From: Variovorax paradoxus
GTDB lineage: Bacteria > Pseudomonadota > Gammaproteobacteria > Burkholderiales > Burkholderiaceae_C
Direction: 5' to 3'
Assembly (NCBI RefSeq): GCF_030815975.1
Contig: NZ_JAUSXL010000001.1
Location: 620,001-684,000 of the forward strand
Length of the DNA stretch: 64,000 nucleotides
This document shows positions 16,526-24,663 of this stretch, one piece after another (the stretch's first letter is position 1; each line of letters starts with the position of its first letter). The notes below the pieces were generated by a model. The model was not told the origin of the DNA. It did no database searches and saw only the letters and a program-made list of their open reading frames with translations. A program made the position numbers and the translations under genes.

Positions 16526-18061
16526 ATGAAATCAAAAGTCAGCCGACGCCTCACCGAAGGCACCGCCGCGGAAGTCACCGAGAACATCTACGGCCCACGC
16601 CTGGCCAAGGATTTTCCGGCGGTGTTCGAGCATCTGAACGACGTGAACCAGGCGCACCTGCTGATGCTGCGCGGCGTGGATCTGATCCCGCAGGACGAGG
16701 CGGCCCAGCTGGCTGCCGCGCTTGCGAAGATCGAGACCGAAGGCATGGCCGAAGTGCCGCTCGATCCGTCGATCGAGGATGCGTACTTCAACTACGAGGC
16801 CTACCTGATGGAAGTGGCGGGCAGCCACGTCGGCGGCTATCTGCACATGGCGCGCAGCCGCAACGACATCCTCGCCACCATGGACCGCATGCGGGCACGC
16901 GAGATGGCGCTGCAGCTCATCGACGCATTGGGCACCGTGCGGCGCTCGGCGCTCGAAGGTGCGCGCCTTCATGGCGAGACGGTCATGCCCGGCTATACGC
17001 ATCTGCAGCCCGCGCAGCCCATCACCTACGGCTTCTATCTCTGCGCCATTGCCGAGGCGCTGTCGCGCGACATCGAGCGGGTGCGGCAGGTCGAGCGCAT
17101 CATCGACCTTTGCCCGCTGGGCGCTTGTGCGCTCGCGGGCACCTCGTTCCCCATCGATCGCGAGGCGACGGCCCGCATGCTCGGCTTCGGTGGCGTGGTG
17201 CCCCATGCGCTCGATGCCGTGGCCTCGCGCGACTTCGCGATGGAGCTGCTCTCGGCCATGGCGATCTGCGCGGTGGGCTGGAGCCGGTTCGCGCAGGACT
17301 ACTTCGTCTGGTGCACCCACGAGTTCGGGCTGATCGATTTTCCGGACCGCGTCGCGGGCACTTCGAGCATCATGCCGCAGAAGAAAAACCCGGTGGTGCT
17401 CGAGTACCTCAAGGGAAAGGCCGGCCACCTGCTCGGTTTGCTTGGCGCGTCGCTGTCCACCATCAAGGGCGTCAATTTCAGCCACACCGGTGACGGCAAC
17501 CGCGAAGGCATGCGCAGCTTCTGGGAAGCTGGCGAAGAGTGCCTGCGCAGCCTGCGGCTGCTCGACCTGGTGGTGCGCAGCGCCACGCCCAATGCCGAAG
17601 GCATGCTGCGCCGCGTGCGCAGGGATTTCAGTTCGGCAACCGACCTGGCCGACCTGATGGTCCGCAAGTGCGGGCTGTCCTTCAGGGAATCGCACCACGT
17701 GGTGGGCGCCGTGGTGCGCCAGGCGATGGACCGGTCGCTCGGCGCCGATGAAGTCGACCTTGCCATGGTCAATGCCGCGGCGTCCGAGCAGCTTGGCGCG
17801 CCGCTGGACCTGAGCGAGGAAGAGGTGCGCGCGAGCCTCGATCCGCTCGCGAGCGTGGCCGGCCGCGTGGTCGTGGGCGGCCCGGCGCCGTCGCGCCTGA
17901 AGGAGCGCATCTCGCAACTCGAAGCGATTGCCGCCGCTGATCAAGAGGCGAACGACGCGCGCAGGAACAGGTTCACCGAGGCCAGGCAAGGCCTCAAGAC
18001 AAGCATCCGGAGACTCGCCCTTTCGAAGACGGTACAGCGCCAGCCCGAGACGGTTGGCTGA
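16526..18061 (+). CDS. Argininosuccinate lyase-like carbon-nitrogen lyase (fumarase/aspartase superfamily)
   Basis: A 511-residue protein of the argininosuccinate lyase family: SRRLTEG start, HMARSRNDI, GYTHLQPAQPITYG, and the superfamily signature GTSSIMPQKKNP at about residues 278-289, which carries the catalytic serine. It is about 50 residues longer than housekeeping ArgH, in line with specialised C-N lyases such as EDDS lyase. Together with the opine-type oxidase upstream and a Bug receptor downstream, this suggests cleavage of an N-substituted aspartate-like compound into fumarate plus an amine; that is inference. The start at 16526 is taken from homology. A true second ArgH cannot be excluded. 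Confidence 0.85.
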   Translation: MKSKVSRRLTEGTAAEVTENIYGPRLAKDFPAVFEHLNDVNQAHLLMLRGVDLIPQDEAAQLAAALAKIETEGMAEVPLDPSIEDAYFNYEAYLMEVAGSHVGGYLHMARSRNDILATMDRMRAREMALQLIDALGTVRRSALEGARLHGETVMPGYTHLQPAQPITYGFYLCAIAEALSRDIERVRQVERIIDLCPLGACALAGTSFPIDREATARMLGFGGVVPHALDAVASRDFAMELLSAMAICAVGWSRFAQDYFVWCTHEFGLIDFPDRVAGTSSIMPQKKNPVVLEYLKGKAGHLLGLLGASLSTIKGVNFSHTGDGNREGMRSFWEAGEECLRSLRLLDLVVRSATPNAEGMLRRVRRDFSSATDLADLMVRKCGLSFRESHHVVGAVVRQAMDRSLGADEVDLAMVNAAASEQLGAPLDLSEEEVRASLDPLASVAGRVVVGGPAPSRLKERISQLEAIAAADQEANDARRNRFTEARQGLKTSIRRLALSKTVQRQPETVG

Positions 18062-18081
18062 AATTCAACCAAGGAACAGAC

Positions 18082-19050
18082 ATGGGTTTTTTCAGATTCA
18101 TTCCGGCTCTTCTCGTCATGGCCGCGGCCGCGAGCCAGGGCTTCGCGCAGGATCTGCCGCCTTCGCCGATGCGACTGCTCGTCGGCTTTGCGCCGGGCGG
18201 CGGCAACGACGTGATTGCGCGCACCGTGGCCACGCAGTTCCAGCTGCAGACCAAGGAAACGATGGTGGTCGAAAACAAACCGGGCGGCGGCAGCACGGTG
18301 GCCACGGGAGAAATGGCGCGCGCCAAGCCCAATGGCCAGACGCTGCTGCTCGGCTCGGTCGGCGGGCAGGCCATTGCGCCTTCCATCTACAGCAAGCTGC
18401 CGTATGACCCGATCAAGGGCGTGCAGGCGGTGTCGCTGGTGGCGAAGTCGGCCAACGCGCTGGTCGTGAACGACGCGCTGCCGGTGCGCTCCGTGCGCGA
18501 GCTGATCGCCTATGCGAAGGCGCATCCCGGCGAACTCAACGTCACCTCGCCAGGCAACGGCACCATCTCGCACCTGGCGGCCGAACTCTTCAAGAACATG
18601 GCGGGCGTGTTCATCACGCACATTCCCTACCGCGGCGATGCCCCCGCCATGCAGGACGTGATGGCCGGGCAGGCACAGGTCACCTTCGCCAGCCTGCCGT
18701 CGGCGCGCGCGGGTGCCGACACGGGCAAGGTGCGCATCCTGGCCGTGACCAGCAGCAAGCGGGTCGATGCCCTGCCCAACGTGCCGACGGTCGCCGAATC
18801 GGGCCTGCCCGGCTACGAAGTGGTCTCTTGGTATGGCGTGTTCACTACCGGGGGAACACCCCAGCCGGTCGTCAACCGGCTGGCGAAGGAGATTGCGGCG
18901 GTGGTCGAAACGCCTGCGATCCGCGAGACCATCGCCAAGATGGGCATGGAGGCCAGCGCGCTCGGGCCGGCCGAGTTCTCGAAGCTGGTCACGGCCGACT
19001 CGCAGAAATGGGACAAGGTGGTCAAGGCTGTGGGGGTGAAGCTCGACTGA
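18082..19050 (+). CDS. Bug-family (TctC-like) substrate-binding protein
   Basis: A 322-residue periplasmic receptor with an N-terminal signal peptide (about 22 residues, ASQGFA/QD), the family segment RLLVGFAPGGGNDVIART, VENKPGGGSTVATG, and HIPYRGDAPAMQDVMAGQ. It follows the C-N lyase gene by 20 bp on the same strand with AAGGAAC upstream as ribosome site, so it is probably the last gene of the oxidase-lyase operon and would deliver or sense the substrate. Confidence 0.9.
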   Translation: MGFFRFIPALLVMAAAASQGFAQDLPPSPMRLLVGFAPGGGNDVIARTVATQFQLQTKETMVVENKPGGGSTVATGEMARAKPNGQTLLLGSVGGQAIAPSIYSKLPYDPIKGVQAVSLVAKSANALVVNDALPVRSVRELIAYAKAHPGELNVTSPGNGTISHLAAELFKNMAGVFITHIPYRGDAPAMQDVMAGQAQVTFASLPSARAGADTGKVRILAVTSSKRVDALPNVPTVAESGLPGYEVVSWYGVFTTGGTPQPVVNRLAKEIAAVVETPAIRETIAKMGMEASALGPAEFSKLVTADSQKWDKVVKAVGVKLD

Positions 19051-19056
19051 TCGGCT

Positions 19057-19743
19057 TCATTGGCGCGGCGTTGGCCTGTTGTCGCGCCAGGCCTTCAGGA
19101 TCATCGTCTCGATGTCGTGCACTTCGCGTCCGACGGCCGCAGCCACGGCCTCCCGGTACGGCGGCATGTTCGTGCATTCGAGCACGATGCGCTCGACGGA
19201 CGGAAAGGCTTGCACCAGGCGCAAGGCCGCTTCGACGACATTGCGCTGCGCTTCGGCAAGGTCGAGCACGGTGTCGTTGTCCAGGATGCGGCGATGGAAT
19301 TCGCAGCCCGGGCGCACGCCCATGATGGGTGTCCCCGCGGGCACGCCGGCAGCCTGCAGGATCTGCGGCGTCAGCGATTGCGCATCGAAAGTGACGATGC
19401 CCGGCTGGGCGCAGTGTTGCACCTGCAGCAGGCTCGAGGTCAGCACCGGCACGGGCAACGCCTGCGAAAGCACGTCCTGGTAGGCGGCCAGGAAGCCGCA
19501 GCTGGTGGTGATCATCGATGCACCTTCGGCCACCAGCCGCACCGCGGCGTCGACGAAGGGCTGGACCAGGCGCGGATCGGCTTCTTCGACGATGCGCCTC
19601 GGTGATGCACCCTGCACGGTGAGAAAGCGCACCGGAATGCCGGCGCGCGCATAGGTCTGCGCATTGCCGACGTCGCCCGGCGGCCGCGGAAAGCGCGTGT
19701 CGAGCATCAGCACACCGAGGAAGCCAGGCACAGCGGCATTCAT
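19057..19743 (-). CDS. Aspartate/glutamate racemase family protein
   Basis: A 228-residue protein of the Asp/Glu/hydantoin racemase superfamily. The two catalytic cysteines are visible in MITTSCGFLAAYQ (near residue 80) and VLECTNMPPYREA (near residue 195). The ATG at 19743 is chosen; a TTG three codons earlier is possible and no strong ribosome site separates them. It overlaps nothing and lies 12 bp downstream of the Lrp-type regulator stop, so the two are co-transcribed and convergent with the Bug gene. It could epimerise an acidic amino acid or a related carboxylate. Confidence 0.82.
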   Translation of the reverse strand: MNAAVPGFLGVLMLDTRFPRPPGDVGNAQTYARAGIPVRFLTVQGASPRRIVEEADPRLVQPFVDAAVRLVAEGASMITTSCGFLAAYQDVLSQALPVPVLTSSLLQVQHCAQPGIVTFDAQSLTPQILQAAGVPAGTPIMGVRPGCEFHRRILDNDTVLDLAEAQRNVVEAALRLVQAFPSVERIVLECTNMPPYREAVAAAVGREVHDIETMILKAWRDNRPTPRQ

Positions 19744-19755
19744 GTCAAGCAAAAC

Positions 19756-20217
19756 TCAGGAGACCGAGGGAAGGGCGCTGCGGCGGTCGATCTTGCGGCT
19801 CAGGACGATGGAGGTCTGCGTCTGGTTGATGCCGTCCAGCTGGCCGAGCTGGTCCAGCAGGACATCGAGCTTTTCCGGTGTGTCGCAGCGCAGGAAGACC
19901 ATGTAGTCGAACTGGCCGCTCACGGCCGAAAGCTCCTCGACTTCGGGCACGCGCTCCAGCGCCCGGATCACCGCGGGCGCATTCTTGGCATTGACGCTGA
20001 GCCCGCAGATCGCGCGAACGGCCGCATGCTCGAGCTTGTGGCCCAGGCGCACGCCATAGCCCGCCACGATGCCTTCGCGCTCGAGTCGCGCGATGCGCGC
20101 GACCACGGTGGTGCGCGCGATCTTGAGCTTTCGCGCCAGGTTGGCGGCGGGCTCCCTTGCGTTGGCCTGGAGCAGGCTCAGCAGGTGCCGGTCGAGGTCG
20201 TCAAGTCTTCCATCCAT
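19756..20217 (-). CDS. Lrp/AsnC-family transcriptional regulator
   Basis: A 153-residue regulator with an N-terminal helix-turn-helix (LDDLDRHLLSLLQANARE, then RTTVVARIARLEREGIVAGYG) and a C-terminal RAM ligand-binding domain (about residues 70-145, with VSGQFDYMVFLRC). Members bind amino acids and control their metabolism. It is followed by the racemase-family gene and lies next to amino-acid transport and oxidation genes, which it may control. Confidence 0.9.
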   Translation of the reverse strand: MDGRLDDLDRHLLSLLQANAREPAANLARKLKIARTTVVARIARLEREGIVAGYGVRLGHKLEHAAVRAICGLSVNAKNAPAVIRALERVPEVEELSAVSGQFDYMVFLRCDTPEKLDVLLDQLGQLDGINQTQTSIVLSRKIDRRSALPSVS

Positions 20218-20255
20218 CGCGTTGTCTCATGAAGTTCTGGAGTTTGGCCCGCATG

Positions 20256-20642
20256 CTACGGCAGTGCGGCCCAGCCGCGGCCGTCGTGCAGGGAAAGCTC
20301 GATGTGCACATCCTGCAGCGCGTCGACGCAATGCAGGTTGACATTGACCTCGCCAGGGGCCGATCGCGGATGGCAGTGCGTATGAATGCCGCAGTTCCTG
20401 CAGAAGAGATGGCGTGCGCGCATCGTGCCGAAGCGGTAGCTCGACAGCTGCGCCGTGCCCGCGAGCAGGCGGAAGTTCTCTGCCGGCACGCGGTGGTGCA
20501 GCGCCGCCTTGCGCACGCAATAGCTGCAGTTGCAGCGCACGCCCTTGTGCGATGCCAGCACGAACTCGAAGCGCACCGCGCCGCAGTGGCAGCATCCCTG
20601 CTGCCATGCACGGGCTTCTGCGGGAGCAGCCTCGCCGCCCAC
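20256..20642 (-). CDS. GFA (glutathione-dependent formaldehyde-activating / CENP-V) family protein
   Basis: A 128-residue zinc-binding beta-sandwich protein. Cysteine ligands are present in GCCHCGAVRFEF, RCNCSYCVRK and LFCRNCGIHTHC, as in the GFA/CENP-V family. The only start in place is a GTG at 20642, whose G is also the last base of the TAG stop of the ABC ATPase gene (1-bp overlap), so it is translationally coupled to the amino-acid transporter. The family includes S-hydroxymethylglutathione synthase, but most members have unknown substrates. Confidence 0.83.
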   Translation of the reverse strand: MGGEAAPAEARAWQQGCCHCGAVRFEFVLASHKGVRCNCSYCVRKAALHHRVPAENFRLLAGTAQLSSYRFGTMRARHLFCRNCGIHTHCHPRSAPGEVNVNLHCVDALQDVHIELSLHDGRGWAALP

Positions 20643-21445
20643 TAGGCCACGACGGCGGCGGCGGGCTCGGGCGTGCCCGCGGATGCCTTGAAGCGGCCGA
20701 GGAACGCGCGCGTCGACTCCTGCTGCGGGTTGTCGATGACGATGCCGGGCGGCCCGTATTCCGCGACGACGCCGTCGCGCATGAAGATCACCTGGTCCGC
20801 CACCTCGCGCGCAAAGCCGATTTCATGGGTGACCAGGATCATGGTCATGCCTTCCTTCGCGAGGCCCTTGATGACGGTCAGCACTTCTCCGACCAGCTCG
20901 GGGTCGAGCGCCGAGGTGGCCTCGTCGAAGAGCATGACGCTCGGCTTCATGGCCAGCGCACGGGCGATGGCCACGCGCTGCTTCTGCCCGCCCGAGAGCT
21001 TGTCGGGGTAGTAGTCGGCGCGCTCGAGCAGCCCCACCTTCTGCAGCAGCGCCCGGGCCTCGGCCGCTGCCTGGGCCTTGGGCGTCTTGAGCACGGTGAG
21101 CGGGCCTTCCATGACGTTCTGCAGCGCGGTCATGTGAGGGAACAGGTTGAAGTGCTGGAACACCATCCCGGTGGAGGCTCGGAACTTCGCGAGCTTGCGC
21201 TCGCTCGGCAGCGCGGTGTCGCGTCCGCTGAACTGGATCGCCTGGTCGCCCACGGCGATGCGTCCGCCGTCCGGAACCGTCAGCAGGTTGATGCAGCGAA
21301 GCAGCGTCGATTTGCCGGAGCCCGAAGGCCCGATCATCGCGACCACCTGGCCGCGCTCGATCTTCAGCGAGATGTCCTTGAGGACCACGTGGGCGCCGAA
21401 GGACTTTCGAAGGCCTGCGATCTCGATCACGGTGGGTGTCGTCAT
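20642..21445 (-). CDS. Polar amino acid ABC transporter ATP-binding protein (GlnQ/HisP type)
   Basis: A 267-residue ABC ATPase. Walker [10 protein letters not shown] is near residue 40, the Q-loop region is [16 protein letters not shown], the signature is [15 protein letters not shown], Walker B is [14 protein letters not shown], and the switch histidine is in [14 protein letters not shown]. The [10 protein letters not shown] phrase and length are typical of polar amino-acid importers. The start at 21445 follows the permease stop by one base. It is the third gene of a receptor-permease-ATPase operon. Confidence 0.93.
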   Translation of the reverse strand: MTTPTVIEIAGLRKSFGAHVVLKDISLKIERGQVVAMIGPSGSGKSTLLRCINLLTVPDGGRIAVGDQAIQFSGRDTALPSERKLAKFRASTGMVFQHFNLFPHMTALQNVMEGPLTVLKTPKAQAAAEARALLQKVGLLERADYYPDKLSGGQKQRVAIARALAMKPSVMLFDEATSALDPELVGEVLTVIKGLAKEGMTMILVTHEIGFAREVADQVIFMRDGVVAEYGPPGIVIDNPQQESTRAFLGRFKASAGTPEPAAAVVA

Positions 21446-21446
21446 G

Positions 21447-22241
21447 TCAGGCTTCCTTGGCAACGCCGTATTCCATGCGCTTGGCCCAGATCGTGATGGG
21501 CAGCAGCACGGCGAAATAGGCGATCGCGATGAAGGTGTAGAGCTCCAGCGGCCGGTAGGTGTCGTGCGCGATCACCTGGCCCTGGTAGAGCAGGTCGGGC
21601 ACGGCCAGCACCGAGAGCAGCGAGGTGTTCTTCAGCTGCATGATCGACTGGTTCATCAGCGGCGGCACCATTTTCTTGAACGCCTGCGGCAGCACGATGC
21701 GCCGAAGCAGCTGCAGGCGCGTCATGCCCAGCGCCTTGCCGGCCTCGGTCTGGCCGGACTCGATGGAGATGATCCCGCCGCGCACGATCTCGGAATAGAA
21801 CGCGCCGCCATAGAGCGTCAGGCACAGGGTGGCGGCGGCCGTGGCCGAGAGTTCGAGCCCGGTCAGCACGGGCAGCGCGTAGTAGAACCACACGAGCTGC
21901 ACCAGCACCGGCGTGCACCGGAACACCTCGATGTAGGCGCGCAGCGGTGCGGTGAGGTACGGATTGGTGGACAGCCGCCCGAGCCCCGTGAGCAGGCCCA
22001 CGAGCAACCCGAGCACCACGCAGACCACCGTGAAGAGCAGCGTGTAGAGCAACCCGCTGATGAGGAGCGAGCGGTACTTCCAGAGCACCGCGAAGTCCCA
22101 GTCGTAGCCGGCGGAGGCCGCGCTTGCGCCGGCGAAGTGCTTGACCAGGGCCCAGGCACCGGCCAGCGCGAGAACCACCATCAGGGCCATGCCCAGGCGA
22201 GAGCGCGAACGGGGCGCCCCCTGCGATTCGGCGTATTCCAT
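21447..22241 (-). CDS. Polar amino acid ABC transporter permease
   Basis: A 264-residue inner-membrane permease of the HisM/GlnP family. Five or so hydrophobic segments are visible, with the family phrases [20 protein letters not shown] and the EAA loop [20 protein letters not shown] followed by [13 protein letters not shown] single permease gene is present, so it would act as a homodimer with the downstream ATPase. It starts 9 bp after the stop of the receptor gene. Confidence 0.93.
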   Translation of the reverse strand: MEYAESQGAPRSRSRLGMALMVVLALAGAWALVKHFAGASAASAGYDWDFAVLWKYRSLLISGLLYTLLFTVVCVVLGLLVGLLTGLGRLSTNPYLTAPLRAYIEVFRCTPVLVQLVWFYYALPVLTGLELSATAAATLCLTLYGGAFYSEIVRGGIISIESGQTEAGKALGMTRLQLLRRIVLPQAFKKMVPPLMNQSIMQLKNTSLLSVLAVPDLLYQGQVIAHDTYRPLELYTFIAIAYFAVLLPITIWAKRMEYGVAKEA

Positions 22242-22250
22242 GGCCCGGTC

Positions 22251-23084
22251 TCAGAACTTGATTTCGGAAGGGAAGGCGCTGGCGGGAACGCCGGCGAGTT
22301 TTTCCATGTTCTTCAGGATCACGCTGCGGACCTCGCCCTTGGCGCGAACCTCGCCCAGCCAGGCGTTGACGGCCGCCTGCATGGCCGGATCGGCTTCCTT
22401 GCGCAGGCCGATGCTTACGGGCGCGGTGTAGATCGGGGTGGGGATCTGCATCACGCCCACGTTGGCGCGCTTGGCCAGCAGCGGCTGCGCCAGCAGGATC
22501 ACCAGGATCTGGCAGTCGGCGCGGCCGGCCTGCAGCGCGAGCGTTGCGGAGCCCGAGTTCTCCAGCCGCTGGACCTCGGCCTTCGGCAGGATGCGCGTGG
22601 CGAGCTGGTCGTGGCTCGAGCCCACGTCGACCACGATCTTGTTCTCCGGCGCGTTCAGTTGCTCCCAGGTCTTGGTCGGGAAGCCCTTCTTGCACACGGC
22701 GGTGTAGGTGTTGTCGAACAGCGTGTCGGAGAAGTTCACGACCTCCTTGCGCGCCGGCGTCGGCGCCATGCCGAACATCGCGTCGATCTTGTTCGATTGC
22801 AGGTCGAGCACCGCGTTGCCCCAGGTCGTTTCCACGTATTCGACCTTGGCGCCGAACTTCCTGGCCAGGCTCTCCGAGAAGTCGGGGCCGAAGCCTTCCC
22901 ACTTGCCCGAGACCAGATCCTTGCTGAAGTACGGAATGGCCCCGGCGATCGCGCCCACCCGCAGGACCTTGGTCCGTTGGACGCGGGTCATCGAGCTTTC
23001 CGGCTCCTGGGCGACGCTGAGGGTGAGGGTGCATGCGCTCGTCAGCGCGAGGAGGGTGCGAAGGATCGCTCGTTTTGTAGTCAT
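22251..23084 (-). CDS. Polar amino acid ABC transporter substrate-binding protein
   Basis: A 277-residue periplasmic receptor of the solute-binding family 3. An N-terminal signal peptide of about 25 residues (TLTLSVAQEP region) is followed by KVLRVGAIAGAIPYFSKD, GFGPDFSESLARKFGAKVEYVETTWGN and the FGMAPTPARKEVVNFSDTLF segment. The start at 23084 has GGAG seven to eight bases upstream; the longer frame is rejected. It is the first gene of the receptor-permease-ATPase-GFA series. The ligand is probably an amino acid handled by the neighbouring dehydrogenase. Confidence 0.92.
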   Translation of the reverse strand: MTTKRAILRTLLALTSACTLTLSVAQEPESSMTRVQRTKVLRVGAIAGAIPYFSKDLVSGKWEGFGPDFSESLARKFGAKVEYVETTWGNAVLDLQSNKIDAMFGMAPTPARKEVVNFSDTLFDNTYTAVCKKGFPTKTWEQLNAPENKIVVDVGSSHDQLATRILPKAEVQRLENSGSATLALQAGRADCQILVILLAQPLLAKRANVGVMQIPTPIYTAPVSIGLRKEADPAMQAAVNAWLGEVRAKGEVRSVILKNMEKLAGVPASAFPSEIKF

Positions 23085-23345
23085 GGGGTCTCCAAGCAAA
23101 AAGCTCGCCATTTGAATAAGAAGGAAGGCTTCGACTCGCGAATGAAGTCTAGGAGCCATGATAGTCACGAGCAATGCGGCAGTTCGTCAGGATCGCGCGA
23201 AGTTTTCGTCAGACCGTCACCGCGGGCATGCGAAACGACCATTTCCGTCGGACGGCGCAGGAATGTCCTGGTCGCACCATGGGCACGCCCGGGGTGCCAG
23301 ATCGGTGCACCCCCGTCTTCATCGGGTGCGGCTGCGCCGGCGACT

Positions 23346-24602
23346 TCAGCCCAGGAAGCGCGAAGGCCGGAACGGCGCGGGATCGAACGCGCAGGCCTTG
23401 CCGGCCATCATCGCGCCCAGGAGCGCGGCCGTTCCCGGGGCGGTGTTGAAGCCGATGTGCTGATGGCCGAAGGCGAGCCACAGGCCTCTGCGGCCGGGGC
23501 ATTCGCCGATGATCGGGCGGCTGTCCGGCAGTGTGGGGCGGCTTCCGAGCCAGGCTTCCTTGTCAAGGCGCTCTTTGAGCGGAAACGCCTCGCGCGCGGC
23601 GCGCTCGGCCAGGTCGAGCTGCGCGAGGTTTTTAGGCGCCTCGCGATCGGTCAGCTGCACGCCGGTGGACAGGCGCAGGCCCTGTTCCATCGGCGAGAGC
23701 ACATAGCCGCCGCCGGTGTCGTAGACCGGCCGGCCGAGCGAGGCGCCGCCGGCCGCCCGGTAGTGCATGTGGTAGCCGCGCTCGTAGGCCATCGGCACCG
23801 ACAGGCCCAGGGCCTTCTTCGCGAACTCCCGGCTCCACGGCCCCAGCGCGAGCACGACGCGCGAGGCCTCGTGAAGCGTACCGCCGTCTTCGCTCAGCTG
23901 CCAGGCATCGCCTGCATCCGATCGGCGCAGTCCGCCGATCGATGCCTGCCGGACGCGGCCTCCGCGGGCAACGAAAAGCCTTGCATAGGCCTCGACCACC
24001 TGGCCCGGGCTGTCCACCGAGGCCGTGTCCTGGATCCACAGCGCGCGCGGAAACAGCGGCTTCAGATGGGGCTCGAGCTGCGCCAGCTCCCGCGCATCGA
24101 GCAGCTGCGTCGCGATGCCGAACTTCTTGAAGGTGTCCCGCGAGAGCTGGCTGCCGAGAAAGCCTTGCTCGCTGCGGTAGAGAAAGAGCCAACCCGTGGT
24201 GCGCAGGCGATGCGCCGCGCCCGCTTCTCCCAGCAGCCGCAGGTGCTCCGCCGTCGAAAGCCGGATCAGCGCGTCGAGCGCCGCGGTCGTTTCATGAAAG
24301 ACCGCCGCGCGCGTGTTGGCCAGGAACTTCAGCGCCCATGGCAGGTTCTTCGCGAGGAAAAACGGGTTGTAGCGAAAGCCCGCGGAGTTGTTCTTCAGCA
24401 GCCTGGGAAGCGAAGACCACAACCCCGGATGATTGAACGGCATCAGCGAGCTGCGGGCCATCACGCCCGCATTGCCGTAGGAGGTTTCACGGCCAGGCGC
24501 GGTGCGGTCGAAGACCGTCACGTCGAAACCCCGCCGCTGGAGTTCGAGGGCACACGACACGCCGACGATGCCGGCGCCGAGCACGGCAACAGTGTTCTTC
24601 AT
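23346..24602 (-). CDS. D-amino acid dehydrogenase-like FAD oxidoreductase (DadA family)
   Basis: A 418-residue DAO-fold flavoprotein with an N-terminal dinucleotide motif GAGIVGVSCALELQRRG, the DadA-type SYGNAGVMARSSLMPFNHPG segment and a C-terminal GSRPTLPDSRPIIGECPG plus GHQHIGFNTAPGTA. DadA enzymes oxidise D-amino acids to 2-oxo acids and pass electrons to the respiratory chain. It lies between the amino-acid importer and a ThDP enzyme that could act on the 2-oxo acid product. A 261-bp gap with no gene separates it from the ABC receptor. Confidence 0.88.
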   Translation of the reverse strand: MKNTVAVLGAGIVGVSCALELQRRGFDVTVFDRTAPGRETSYGNAGVMARSSLMPFNHPGLWSSLPRLLKNNSAGFRYNPFFLAKNLPWALKFLANTRAAVFHETTAALDALIRLSTAEHLRLLGEAGAAHRLRTTGWLFLYRSEQGFLGSQLSRDTFKKFGIATQLLDARELAQLEPHLKPLFPRALWIQDTASVDSPGQVVEAYARLFVARGGRVRQASIGGLRRSDAGDAWQLSEDGGTLHEASRVVLALGPWSREFAKKALGLSVPMAYERGYHMHYRAAGGASLGRPVYDTGGGYVLSPMEQGLRLSTGVQLTDREAPKNLAQLDLAERAAREAFPLKERLDKEAWLGSRPTLPDSRPIIGECPGRRGLWLAFGHQHIGFNTAPGTAALLGAMMAGKACAFDPAPFRPSRFLG

Positions 24603-24663
24603 TCAGGCCAATCGGTTCATTCGCCGAAAAGTCTATCGTGAACCGCTGGCGCCGCGATCCGAT

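Noticed and set aside
23085..23345. 261-bp gap between the ABC receptor and DadA genes, inspected for a small gene or RNA
   Set aside because: No frame with a ribosome site and no clear hairpin with T-run; nothing supportable.
21147..24641. A very long open frame on the plus strand opposite the ABC transporter and DadA genes
   Set aside because: It runs antisense to well-recognised genes and its translation is low-complexity with no family resemblance; such shadows are normal in GC-rich DNA.
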